NCBI RefSeq assembly: GCF_900142125.1
Contig: NZ_FQZT01000006.1
Coordinates: 169,193-233,192, forward strand
Length of the DNA: 64,000 bases
From: Malonomonas rubra DSM 5091
GTDB lineage: Bacteria; Desulfobacterota; Desulfuromonadia; Desulfuromonadales; Geopsychrobacteraceae
Direction of reading: 5' to 3'
Part shown: positions 41,686 through 49,704 of the stretch, in pieces
Position numbering within the stretch: position 1 is the stretch's first letter
Layout of the letters: each line of letters opens with the position of its first letter
Notes under the pieces: model-generated
Database searches by the model: none
Told to the model about the DNA's origin: nothing
Seen by the model: only the letters and a program-made list of their open reading frames with translations
Translations under genes and position numbers: made by a program

Positions 41686-42382
41686 TGCAATTCCGATCCT
41701 GCTGGTCGAGGATGAGCCTCACATCGCCCAGGGGCTGGTCTATAATCTGCGTGAAGAAGGCTACCAAGTGACCCATGTCGAAAGTGGTGAAGCGGCCCTT
41801 GAGCATCTGCAGACTGAGCCTTGTGGATTGGTCGTTCTGGATTTGATGTTGCCCGGAATCGACGGACTTGAGGTCTGTCGGCGACTGCGCAAGGCGGGCA
41901 ACCAGGTTGCTGTTTTGATGTTGACGGCGCGCGGAGAGGAAGATGACCGGGTCGCCGGCCTGTCGGAGGGAGCAGATGATTACCTGGCCAAGCCATTTAA
42001 CCTGAAAGAGTTTTTGCTCCGGGTTGCCGGGTTGTTGCGCCGGGTCGACTGGCAGAGTAACGGAAATGGTCACAACGAAGTTCATTTTGGACCGAACCGG
42101 ATTGACCTCGACAGCCACTTGGCAATGACTTCTGATGGAGAGCTTCAGCTGACCGAGCTGGAAGTGAAAATGCTTCGGCTTTTTATCGACAATGAAGGTC
42201 GGTTGTTGACTCGTGGTGAGTTGCTGCAGTCAGTTTGGGGGATGCAGCCCGATACGGAAACCAGAACCCTCGATAATTTCATCGTCAGATTGCGAAAATA
42301 TTTTGAGCCTGACCCCTCTAGTCCGAGATATTTCAAGACTGTCAGAGGGAGAGGTTACAGGTTCTTTCGCGATGAAGGGTAG
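41678..42382 (+). CDS. OmpR/PhoB-family response regulator
   Basis: The 234-aa regulator has a receiver domain (ILLVEDEPHIAQGL, phospho-acceptor Asp in VVLDLMLPG near residue 53, Lys in YLAKPFNLKE near 104) and a C-terminal winged helix (LTELEVKMLRLF, TRTLDNFIVRLRKYFE, VRGRGYRF). It is translationally coupled to the upstream kinase. The transporter gene begins 30 bases after its stop, so that transporter is a plausible target or operon partner. Confidence 0.93.
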   Translation: MADAIPILLVEDEPHIAQGLVYNLREEGYQVTHVESGEAALEHLQTEPCGLVVLDLMLPGIDGLEVCRRLRKAGNQVAVLMLTARGEEDDRVAGLSEGADDYLAKPFNLKEFLLRVAGLLRRVDWQSNGNGHNEVHFGPNRIDLDSHLAMTSDGELQLTELEVKMLRLFIDNEGRLLTRGELLQSVWGMQPDTETRTLDNFIVRLRKYFEPDPSSPRYFKTVRGRGYRFFRDEG

Positions 42383-42412
42383 CCCTTCACCTCTTTGATC
42401 ACTGGAGCTGTT

Positions 42413-44728
42413 ATGGGTCGGCAATCAAGTCAAACCTCTTTTCTGGAACGTTTTGCACGGCTCTTCTTCCCGCAGCAGGGGAAGAAAAAAATGTATCGTC
42501 CAAGTAGTAAACTTGGACCTTTCATTGGTGTTTTTACTCCAACCATCCTGACCATTCTCGGCGTCATAATGTACCTGCGTTTCGGCTGGGTTGTCGGGCA
42601 GGTCGGTGTATGGAAAACCCTTCTGATCGTCTGTATGGCGAATGCCATTACCCTGGTGACATCACTCTGCCTGTCTGCGGTCGCGACCAACTCGCGGGTT
42701 GGCGTCGGCGGTGCTTATTTCATGATCTCTCGCAGCTTGGGGCTGGAAATCGGCGGGGCCATCGGGCTGCCGCTGTTTTTATCGCAGGCGCTTTCGGTCA
42801 CCCTGTACGCGTTCGGTCTGGCCGAGTCGCTGCGGCTGGTCTGGCCCGATGCGCCATTGATGCCCTGTGCGTTTGTCATCATTATTCTGGTGGCTGCTCT
42901 TGCTTTTCGTGGGGCGGGTGCCGCACTTCGCAGCCAGGTGCCGATCATGGTTTTGATTGGCTTGTCACTACTGGCTCTGCTGCTTGGGGCCCTGTTCGGC
43001 AATACGGTTCCTGCTTCCGCTGTGCAGCAGCCTTTGCAACCGGCTGGTTTCTGGATGGTGTTCGCGATTTTTTTTCCGGCAGTGACCGGGGTTATGGCTG
43101 GTTTAAGCCTCTCGGGTGATTTAGAGGACCCGCGTAAAGCGATTCCGCGTGGAACAATGATGGCTGTTCTGGCAGGTTTTGCCATCTATCTGATCGTTCC
43201 CTTTTTATTGATTCTTGGTGCAGATATTTCTGCTCTGCGCGAGGATCCGCTGATCTGGACAAAAATTGCCATGTTTGGCCCTTGGCTTATCCTGCCTGGT
43301 TTATGGGGGGCTATCTTTTCTTCTGCTGTTGGCTCGATGCTTGGAGCACCGCGTACCCTGCAGGCCCTAGCGCTTGACCATCTGGCCCCCAAGTTGCTCG
43401 CTGGGGGAAAAAAGGGCACTAGCTCAGAGCCTGTTTTCGGACTGCTGGCCACGTTACTCCTGGCCTTGGGAGCCGTTTTTTTGGGCGACCTGAATGCTGT
43501 TGCCACCGTTGTTACCATGTTTTTTCTCAGTGTCTACGGCATCATCAACTTGGTAGCTGCGCTGGAAAAACTTTCCGGCAATCCTTCTTGGCGGCCGCGC
43601 GTTGATGTGCCCTGGTGGCTGAGCCTGCTTGGGGCTCTGGCTTGTTTTGCCGTGATGATGCTGATTCATCTGCCTGCCAGCATACTCGCTATTTCGATAG
43701 AGCTTATTATCTGGCTGCTGCTGAAGAAGAAACTTCGGTTTCGCGGTGGAGCAGGCGATATCCGGCGTGACATTTATCAGGCGCTTGTCCGCTGGTCATT
43801 GCTGCGGTTGGTGGAAAAACCGATGACGGCACGAAATTGGCGGCCGCATGTGCTGGTGTTCGTTGGTGACATAGAAAAGCGGCTGGATCTGGTTCGCTAT
43901 GCAGCCTGGTTCAGTGAAGAGCGGGGAGTGGTGACCGTCAGTGAGCTGCTCCAGGGCGATCTGTTGGAGGTCGATATCGATCTGCAGCAGCGTCAGCAAT
44001 ATATCCAGCAGGTTCTGCACCGTGAGGGCATACCAGCCTTCGGCGAAGTGAATGTTGTGCAAAATGTTGAGCGCGGTATTGTAGCCGTCGCCCAGGCGAC
44101 TGGAACTCCCGGCATTGAATGTAACACCGTTGTGCTTGGCTGGCCCGATGACCCGCAGAGGATGGTCGCTTTTATGAAGATTATCCGTCGCCTGAAGCAT
44201 CTCAACCAGTCGATGGTCATTGGTCGTGTAACAGCCCTTCCACCGGTCGAAGAGGGGAAAAAACGCCGGGTCGACATCTGGTGGGGTGGGCTGCAGCGTA
44301 ATGGTGATCTGCTGCTTTTGCTTGCCTATCTGCTCAGCTGCAATCCGGAGTGGAGAGATAGTACCATCCGTATTCTCAGCGTTGCCTCTAACGAGCTTAT
44401 GAAAGAGACGACGGAAAACTTCTTGGCCAGTTTGATCCCAGAAATCCGGATCGATGCTGAAATCGAAGTGATGACCAGAGCTGAAGGAGAAAGCGTAAAG
44501 AAGATTATTTTGGAGCAAAGTAGTGGTGCTGACCTGGTAATGCTTGGGTTGGCAACTCCGGAGGAAGGGAAGGAAGAAGATTACGCACGTCGCCTGTATC
44601 AGCTTGCCGAAGGTTTGCCTGCATGTGTTTTTGTTCACAACGGCAGCTTGTTTATCGGGGAATTGGTGACGCCGGATGAGAGTTCCCAGGGCGAAAACAA
44701 ATTTCAGGAAAAAGATAGCCAAACGTAA
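42413..44728 (+). CDS. SLC12-like (APC superfamily) cation-chloride or amino-acid transporter
   Basis: The 771-aa membrane protein has about 12 helices in the first ~430 residues. It begins with the typical cation-chloride cotransporter entry LGPFIGVFTPTILTILGVIMYLRFGWVVG (region about 24-52) and GGAYFMISRSLG. A long soluble C-terminal region (about 440-771) follows, of the SLC12 C-terminal type (HVLVFVGDIEKRLDLV, VVLGWPDDPQRM, DIWWGGLQRNGDLLLLLAYLL). ATG 42413 is chosen because GGAG precedes it; the frame also has a TTG at 42395. Bacterial relatives are poorly characterised, and the transported ion or solute cannot be assigned. It lies 30 bp after the OmpR-type regulator and is probably in the same operon. 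Confidence 0.85.
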   Translation: MGRQSSQTSFLERFARLFFPQQGKKKMYRPSSKLGPFIGVFTPTILTILGVIMYLRFGWVVGQVGVWKTLLIVCMANAITLVTSLCLSAVATNSRVGVGGAYFMISRSLGLEIGGAIGLPLFLSQALSVTLYAFGLAESLRLVWPDAPLMPCAFVIIILVAALAFRGAGAALRSQVPIMVLIGLSLLALLLGALFGNTVPASAVQQPLQPAGFWMVFAIFFPAVTGVMAGLSLSGDLEDPRKAIPRGTMMAVLAGFAIYLIVPFLLILGADISALREDPLIWTKIAMFGPWLILPGLWGAIFSSAVGSMLGAPRTLQALALDHLAPKLLAGGKKGTSSEPVFGLLATLLLALGAVFLGDLNAVATVVTMFFLSVYGIINLVAALEKLSGNPSWRPRVDVPWWLSLLGALACFAVMMLIHLPASILAISIELIIWLLLKKKLRFRGGAGDIRRDIYQALVRWSLLRLVEKPMTARNWRPHVLVFVGDIEKRLDLVRYAAWFSEERGVVTVSELLQGDLLEVDIDLQQRQQYIQQVLHREGIPAFGEVNVVQNVERGIVAVAQATGTPGIECNTVVLGWPDDPQRMVAFMKIIRRLKHLNQSMVIGRVTALPPVEEGKKRRVDIWWGGLQRNGDLLLLLAYLLSCNPEWRDSTIRILSVASNELMKETTENFLASLIPEIRIDAEIEVMTRAEGESVKKIILEQSSGADLVMLGLATPEEGKEEDYARRLYQLAEGLPACVFVHNGSLFIGELVTPDESSQGENKFQEKDSQT

Positions 44729-44729
44729 G

Positions 44730-44764
44730 AAGGCCAACTGCAGGGAGGCACCGCAGCTGGCCTT
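44730..44764 (+). terminator. Hairpin at the end of the transporter gene
   Basis: A 12-bp stem with one mismatch (44730-44741 with 44753-44764) starts 2 bases after the stop codon. No T run follows, so it may protect the mRNA 3' end rather than terminate transcription. Confidence 0.5.
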
Positions 44765-44782
44765 CTCGACCACGAAAGGAGA

Positions 44783-44898
44783 ATGAAAATGAACTCGGCT
44801 TGCCTGCCACAACAAGCTTTTGTTTGATTCCTATGTTATTGAGAATGGTTTTCAATTGCAAGAAAAAAATGACTAAAATAGTTATTTTTTTCTTGCAA
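44783..44898 (+). promoter_or_regulatory. Tiny ORF, Fur-box-like palindrome and 19-bp stem hairpin
   Basis: Part of the 384-bp gap 44729-45112. A 14-codon ORF (44783-44827, MKMNSACLPQQAFV) has a perfect AAAGGAGA site. It is followed by TTGAGAATGGTTTTCAA (44839-44855), an imperfect palindrome resembling a Fur box. Next comes a long hairpin whose arms 44856-44874 and 44880-44898 pair over 19 bp (one G-U) with an AAAAT loop and T-rich 3' arm. The hairpin could be a terminator for the upstream operon or part of a small RNA. The rest of the gap up to 45112 holds no gene I can support. Confidence 0.45.
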
Positions 44899-45112
44899 CC
44901 TATGATACTGAAGAGGTTAATCTCTAACCTCTTGATGTTTTTACCTTTTTTGTTGCGCTCAGTTTTTCTCAAAGTTTTTTCTCCCGGATGGCTAGAAATC
45001 AGATTTATGTCAGAGGTTCTGCGTAGACTTGCAGGTGATTCTTGAGGGGGGATCTGGCTTCGGTGTGAATATTTTATAGAGTTTACTTCGCAGAAGAGCA
45101 GGAGTTTGTTGC

Positions 45113-45322
45113 ATGCATCTGCAAAATGAAAAGAATACAGTCGTTAATTTGGTGCTCCACTGTAAATATTGTCATCCTCTGTCTGGCTGCATCCTGGCTG
45201 AATACAAAGGCAAGAAGAAAAGCGAAATCAAGGGGTGTCTGAGCCAGTTAAGCGACAGCGCATTTGCACGCATTCTTTCCTTTCACGAGTCCTGTCCTTA
45301 CCGGAACCGGTTGGCTATCTGA
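45113..45322 (+). CDS. Small Cys-rich hypothetical protein
   Basis: A 69-aa product with Cys and His arranged as HCKYCHPLSGC, then KGCLS and HESCPYR, suggesting a small metal-binding or redox fold. CAGGAG lies 10 bases upstream of the ATG. No homologue is recognised. It lies alone on the plus strand after the Fur-like region and is convergent with the patatin-like gene. Support comes from the ribosome-binding site and the Cys pattern only. Confidence 0.5.
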   Translation: MHLQNEKNTVVNLVLHCKYCHPLSGCILAEYKGKKKSEIKGCLSQLSDSAFARILSFHESCPYRNRLAI

Positions 45323-45340
45323 CCGTTTCTTTTTTACCGC

Positions 45341-45379
45341 AAAAAAAATGACCATCCGACTTCTCTGCCGGATGGTCAT
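45341..45379 (-). terminator. Terminator of the patatin-like gene
   Basis: On the minus strand, a perfect 10-bp stem TGACCATCCG (arms 45369-45378 and 45349-45358) is followed by eight T (A tract 45341-45348 on the plus strand). Confidence 0.88.
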
Positions 45380-45402
45380 ACAGTTCTCTTGTTTTCAATT
45401 TT

Positions 45403-46011
45403 TTAACGTTCGTAAACCAACTTCTGTTTCGTGCCGTACTTCATGAATTTAGCAGGTACGTACTGCAATGCCGTCTGGTAGCCTTCCTGATAAAGCCCTA
45501 TCTTTTTATCCCGGCTCAATCCGAACTCGATCGGCGAAATCTCTCCAGCGTTGATGATGATGGTTGAGTGCCAATAGGCGTCATTGATAAATTCACGCGA
45601 TACCGTTGTCATGAAGGATCGGATCAGCATGGCGACAACATGCAGGTTTATCGGCAGGTCGCCAAAGCGGGCGCCAGCAATCTGTTCGTCGAGCCAGTGT
45701 TCGAAACTGGCGCCAGAAGAAAGTCCGCCGTGGAATAATAACTGATAAGGTGAAAAGCCACGAAACTGGCGGAAGTCGACATCTAGAGCCAGATCATAGA
45801 TTTCTTCAATGCTTTTACCGCAGGCTTTCAGGGCTGCAACAATGCTGCCGCCGGAAACGCCAACAATGTGATCGAATTGCACCTGAAGTTCATCAAGGGC
45901 GGCAATGACCCCGACATGGGCAGGCAACCGTGTGCCACCACCGGCCAGCACCGGGACGATCGGTTGCTGCGCTAGAAATGATTGCTCAGAGTGTTCGGTG
46001 TTCGTCATCAT
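45403..46011 (-). CDS. Patatin-like protein with an apparent in-frame internal deletion
   Basis: Patatin-like phospholipases use a Ser-Asp dyad. This 202-aa product keeps the N-terminal LAGGGTRLPAHVG oxyanion segment (about residues 22-34) and the nucleophile Ser in GVSGGS (about 50-55). It also keeps a C-terminal segment (SREFINDAYWHSTIIINAG, then SPIEFGLSRDKK) that normally lies about 90 residues further on. The middle of the fold, including the catalytic DGG/DGA Asp and the SxSxPxxF region, is absent. Usual length is near 290-310 aa. The frame is intact, with no stop or frameshift. It is therefore probably a decayed or non-catalytic form. Confidence 0.78.
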   Translation of the reverse strand: MMTNTEHSEQSFLAQQPIVPVLAGGGTRLPAHVGVIAALDELQVQFDHIVGVSGGSIVAALKACGKSIEEIYDLALDVDFRQFRGFSPYQLLFHGGLSSGASFEHWLDEQIAGARFGDLPINLHVVAMLIRSFMTTVSREFINDAYWHSTIIINAGEISPIEFGLSRDKKIGLYQEGYQTALQYVPAKFMKYGTKQKLVYER

Positions 46012-46034
46012 CTCTATCCTGTTGTCTGTTGCCG

Positions 46035-46838
46035 CTATGGTTCTCCCAGCGCGACCTTGCGTAGCCTGTCTAGTCCGACTTCCTCAACAAGTTTACCAAA
46101 TCGGCATTTGCGGCCGTTTTCGATAATCCAGTCGAGCAGCCTTTCGACCGCGGCGATTGCCTGTTCGTTGTCCGGAATATGTTCAATCAGCCGCTGGCTC
46201 AACCGCGGATGACTGCCGCCGTTGCCGCCAACAGTCAGGTGCCAGCCCTTCGGCGTGCCGATCAGGCCGATATCTTTGATGCAGGTTTCACCGCAATCGT
46301 TGGGGCAGCCGGAAACTCCCATTTTCAGCTTCCACGGCAACGGTTTGCCGTGAAAACGTCGGTCGAGGTCCAGCCCGACTTTGATGGAATCCTGCAGGCC
46401 ACGTTTGCAGCAGTCCGTGCCAGGACAGATTTTTACGCTTCTCACACAGAGCCCTCCACCTTGGCCGATCGGTTGACCCAAGTCCTTCCAGGCAGAATCC
46501 AGATCTTCTTCTTGTAAGCCGATCAAGAGAATCCGTTGTGCACTGGATAGCTTGATTTTCTCTGCCTGATATTTGTCAGCGACATCTGCAATTTTACGTA
46601 ATGTAGCGCTGTCGACTAGGCCGGCCGGTGTATGCGGGGTAATGGCGTAGGTCTGACGATCCCGTTGCACGATCGCTCCTTTTTCCAGGATGTCCTTTTT
46701 GTTGCCAGTCGGTTTCTGACCTGGGGTCTCTATGGGGTCGAACTTGCTTGCATCGACGTGGCAAGTCGGGCAAGTGTCCGGCGGTTGGAGCCCCGTATGT
46801 TGATCGCCGCAAACCGTGCAGCTCCAAGTTTTCGACAT
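46035..46838 (-). CDS. Rubredoxin-like domain fused to sulfite/nitrite reductase-like domain
   Basis: The 267-aa product has an N-terminal rubredoxin-type zinc/iron ribbon (WSCTVCGDQHTG and DTCPTCHVD, about residues 5-30). A nitrite/sulfite reductase half-domain and 4Fe-4S/sirohaem-binding part follow (KICPGTDCCKRG near 135, then GVSGCPNDCGETC near 172). The Cys spacing fits the sirohaem-Fe4S motif. It resembles small dissimilatory or assimilatory sulfite-reductase-like proteins of anaerobes. A GGGAGGA site precedes the ATG. It is upstream of the patatin-like gene on the same strand, with 23 bases between them. The fused rubredoxin suggests internal electron delivery. Confidence 0.85.
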   Translation of the reverse strand: MSKTWSCTVCGDQHTGLQPPDTCPTCHVDASKFDPIETPGQKPTGNKKDILEKGAIVQRDRQTYAITPHTPAGLVDSATLRKIADVADKYQAEKIKLSSAQRILLIGLQEEDLDSAWKDLGQPIGQGGGLCVRSVKICPGTDCCKRGLQDSIKVGLDLDRRFHGKPLPWKLKMGVSGCPNDCGETCIKDIGLIGTPKGWHLTVGGNGGSHPRLSQRLIEHIPDNEQAIAAVERLLDWIIENGRKCRFGKLVEEVGLDRLRKVALGEP

Positions 46839-46978
46839 TCTTTCCTCCCGGCAATTTTATAAGAGTTTGATTCCGGCCGAGATTTCTCTATAATCACAGC
46901 CGAATCTGAAATTAACGCTTATTTTAGCAATCTGGCCTGTTTTTCCAATCAGATAATTATTTATTAAGGAGAGAGAAG

Positions 46979-47971
46979 ATGAAAGCAGTTTTGATGGACG
47001 AGTTCGGTGCCGTCGACGTCATGAAGGTTGGCGAGATCGACAAGCCGCAACCGAAAGCCAACGAAGTTCTGATTAAAGTCGTTGCGACAAGTATTAATCG
47101 CCCCGATCTGGTGCAGCGCATGGGCAATTATCCCGCACCTCCGGGCGACTCCGAGATTCTCGGACTGGAAGTGGCCGGAACCATCGCTGAGGTTGGCAGT
47201 GATGTCACTGACTGGAAAGTCGGCGATCGGGTTATGGCACTGGTCGGTGGTGGCGGTTATGCCGAGTTCGCGGTTGCCTACGATAATCACGTGATGCCGA
47301 TCCCGGAGAGCATGAGCTTTGAAGAAGCGGCCTGTGTTTGCGAGAGCTACATTACCGCTTTCCTCAATGTGTTCATGATCGGTGGACTCGAAGATGGCCA
47401 GACCGCGATTATTCACGGCGGTGGTGGCGGGGTCAACACGGCAGCGGTTCAGTTGGCCAAGGCGCTGACGCCGAACGCCAAGTTGGTTATCACTGCGCAT
47501 CCCGACAAGATGGAGCGGGTCAAAGAGCTGGGTGTCGATCTGGTGATTGATTTCACGACAACTCCCGACTTTACCGACGCAATCAAAGAGTTTACTGGTA
47601 AGAAAGGGGTCGATCTGATTCTCGACCACGTCGGTGCCAAGTATTTGAAGCCAAATATGAATTCGCTGGCTTACAAAGGTAAGCTGGTGATTATTGGCGT
47701 TATCAGCGGGATTAAGGCTGAGTTGAATTTGGCGCTGATGATGGTAAAGCGGCAGCAGATTATCGGTTCGGTTCTGCGTAGCCGCCCGGTTGTTGAGAAA
47801 GGGGAAATCATTGCTGAATTCACCCGTCGGGCGCTACCGAAATTTGCTGATCGCAGTATTGTTCCGATCATCGAAAAGGTTTTCCCGATTGAGGAAGTGG
47901 TTGAATCCCACCGGATGATGGAAGAGGACAAGCATTTTGGCAAGATTGTCTTGAAAATTGCCGATGCCTGA
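46979..47971 (+). CDS. Quinone oxidoreductase-like (zeta-crystallin type, MDR superfamily)
   Basis: The 330-aa NADPH-dependent MDR-superfamily protein resembles PIG3/QorA. It has the N-terminal catalytic fold with NRPDLVQRMGNYPAPPG (about residues 40-56) and LGLEVAGTIAEVG, then a Rossmann domain with IIHGGGGGVNTAAVQLAK (about 141-158). Zinc ligands of alcohol dehydrogenases are absent. AAGGAGAGAGAAG precedes the ATG. It is monocistronic, divergent from the sulfite-reductase-like gene, and ends at a terminator. Confidence 0.9.
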   Translation: MKAVLMDEFGAVDVMKVGEIDKPQPKANEVLIKVVATSINRPDLVQRMGNYPAPPGDSEILGLEVAGTIAEVGSDVTDWKVGDRVMALVGGGGYAEFAVAYDNHVMPIPESMSFEEAACVCESYITAFLNVFMIGGLEDGQTAIIHGGGGGVNTAAVQLAKALTPNAKLVITAHPDKMERVKELGVDLVIDFTTTPDFTDAIKEFTGKKGVDLILDHVGAKYLKPNMNSLAYKGKLVIIGVISGIKAELNLALMMVKRQQIIGSVLRSRPVVEKGEIIAEFTRRALPKFADRSIVPIIEKVFPIEEVVESHRMMEEDKHFGKIVLKIADA

Positions 47972-47994
47972 TCGTGATTAATATCTTATAGACG

Positions 47995-48025
47995 AAAGCC
48001 CGCACCGCAATGTGCGGGCTTTTCT
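47995..48025 (+). terminator. Intrinsic terminator of quinone oxidoreductase-like gene
   Basis: Perfect 11-bp stem AAAGCCCGCAC (47995-48005) pairs with its complement at 48012-48022, with a CGCAAT loop and trailing T. Confidence 0.88.
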
Positions 48026-48142
48026 TATGATTTCAAGCTGCTGCTTGTTTGCTCAAAAGGATTGCGACGTTGTCGCTGTCTGCAATCATGACCATGTCTG
48101 TAGCATATTGCACAGGTTGGTGAAAAATGCGAGGATACCTGC

Positions 48143-49156
48143 ATGCAATTGCTGATTGTTGTACCGAAACAACCGGTCATTACGGGTAATCATATTACCG
48201 CCAGACGTTTTGCTGATCTTCTTCCGCAGTATGGTTGGCAGGCGACTGTTGTCGAGGCCGATGTTGAAAATACTGCTGCGATTCCCTTGGCGCTTGAGCA
48301 ACATCGGCCTGATGTGGTTCTGTTGATCCATGCTTATCGGAGCGGCCGCTGCTGGCTGCAACTTGACCCGCCTCCAACGGTTCCTTTTGCCGTATTTTTG
48401 AGTGGAACAGACTATAATCACGACTTGCGCGTTCCTGATCGTGCTGTGGTCGTTGACCGGGTTTTGCAGCAGGCAGGTGCTGTCTTGTTGCAAAACCAGC
48501 TCGCGCTGCTGCGCCTGGGACAAGAATTGAAAACCGACCGGAGTAAGTTGAAGTACCTGCCGCCCGGGATTCGCTTGGGCAATGAGCCTTACCCGCTGCG
48601 GGAAAAGCTTGGCCTGCTTGTCAGCACCCCGCTGTTTCTTTACCCCGCTGGAATTCGTCCGGTTAAGGGTAATCTCGATTTGCTCCTGATGTGCGATAAA
48701 CTGGTTGAGCAACAACCGAACTTTAACCTGGTGTTTTGTGGGCCCCCGCTTGATGAGGAGTATACCGCACGTTTTTTTGACACTCTGGATGCGCGCCCCT
48801 GGGCGCATTATGTCGATCAGATTCCGAAAATGGCTATCGCTGATAGCATGCGTAAGGCCGATGTCATTGTTAATAATTCACGCTCTGAAGGAGTTTCCAA
48901 CGCACTGGTCGAAGCGGCTGCACTTGGCCGTCCGATCCTCGCTGCGGATATCATCGGCAACCGCGCAGTGGTTCAGCACGGTAAAAATGGTTTGCTTTAT
49001 TTTGATCAACAACAGTTTGTTCAGCAGGCGCTGCAACTCAGCCGTGATCTCAAATTAAGAAAGAAACTTTCAAAGCCGAACCCCTCCGCATATGCTCCAG
49101 AGAGGGAGATAAAAGTGCTTTCATCTCTTCTTAATCAATTGGTGGCAAAATCATGA
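48143..49156 (+). CDS. Glycosyltransferase family 4-like (group 1)
   Basis: The 337-aa GT-B fold glycosyltransferase has an N-terminal acceptor domain (LIVVPKQPVITGNHITARRFADLLP region) and a C-terminal donor domain with LYPAGIRPVKGNLDLL (about 171-186), FCGPPLDEEY and the family's EX7E region SRSEGVSNALVEAAALGRPI (about 251-270). Substrate unknown. GAGG precedes the ATG. Its end overlaps the shikimate kinase start (ATGA), an unrelated function, so the coupling is probably only transcriptional economy. Confidence 0.87.
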   Translation: MQLLIVVPKQPVITGNHITARRFADLLPQYGWQATVVEADVENTAAIPLALEQHRPDVVLLIHAYRSGRCWLQLDPPPTVPFAVFLSGTDYNHDLRVPDRAVVVDRVLQQAGAVLLQNQLALLRLGQELKTDRSKLKYLPPGIRLGNEPYPLREKLGLLVSTPLFLYPAGIRPVKGNLDLLLMCDKLVEQQPNFNLVFCGPPLDEEYTARFFDTLDARPWAHYVDQIPKMAIADSMRKADVIVNNSRSEGVSNALVEAAALGRPILAADIIGNRAVVQHGKNGLLYFDQQQFVQQALQLSRDLKLRKKLSKPNPSAYAPEREIKVLSSLLNQLVAKS

Positions 49157-49704
49157 GCAGCGAAAACCTCATCCTGATCGGCATGCCTGGAGCAGGCAAG
49201 AGCACCGTTGGTGTCATCCTCGCGAAGCGGCTTGGCTATCACTTTATTGATACAGATCTGCTCATCCAGGCGCAGGAGGGCTGTCGTTTGCAGGACATTA
49301 TCGATCGGCAGGGCCTCGAGCGTTTCCGCCAGATCGAAGAGCAGGTGCTCCTGGGGCTTGAGACCCAGCGGACCGTTATTGCAACAGGTGGCTCAGTTAT
49401 CTACAGTCGCCCCGGGATCGAGGCCATAAAACGCTGTGGCCGATTAGTCTATTTGCAGGTTGGACTTGCAGAATTGCAGTCCCGTATTTCCGACATGGGG
49501 GAGCGCGGGTTGGTCATGGGGGCAGGGCAGAGCTTCAGTGATCTGTATGCTGAGCGTACGCCTTTGTATGCTGAACATGCTGATGTTTTTGTCGATTGCA
49601 CCGGTCTGAATACCGAGCAGGTTGCAGCGCGGATTGAAAAACAGGTGCTGGTGGGACAGATCGACCGCTGGGTCGATATGATGACAGAGAAAAAAAACGA
49701 TTAG
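49153..49704 (+). CDS. aroK: Shikimate kinase
   Basis: Phosphorylates shikimate with ATP in aromatic amino acid synthesis. The 183-aa product has the Walker A GMPGAGKST (residues 10-18), the shikimate-binding IDTDLLIQ (about 32-39), ERFRQIEEQVL (about 56-66) and ATGGSVIYS (about 77-85). Its start overlaps the glycosyltransferase stop by 4 bases. The stop overlaps the convergent CBS gene by 4 bases with no terminator between them. Confidence 0.92.
   Translation: MSSENLILIGMPGAGKSTVGVILAKRLGYHFIDTDLLIQAQEGCRLQDIIDRQGLERFRQIEEQVLLGLETQRTVIATGGSVIYSRPGIEAIKRCGRLVYLQVGLAELQSRISDMGERGLVMGAGQSFSDLYAERTPLYAEHADVFVDCTGLNTEQVAARIEKQVLVGQIDRWVDMMTEKKND

Noticed and set aside
43796..44815. Minus-strand open frame of 339 codons opposite the SLC12-like transporter
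   Set aside because: Shadow of a clearly conserved membrane protein. No ribosome-binding site and no recognisable domain.
44800..45045. 81-codon hydrophobic frame in the gap after the transporter
   Set aside because: It opens at an unsupported TTG, runs through the 19-bp hairpin, and has a low-complexity hydrophobic composition produced by AT-rich sequence.
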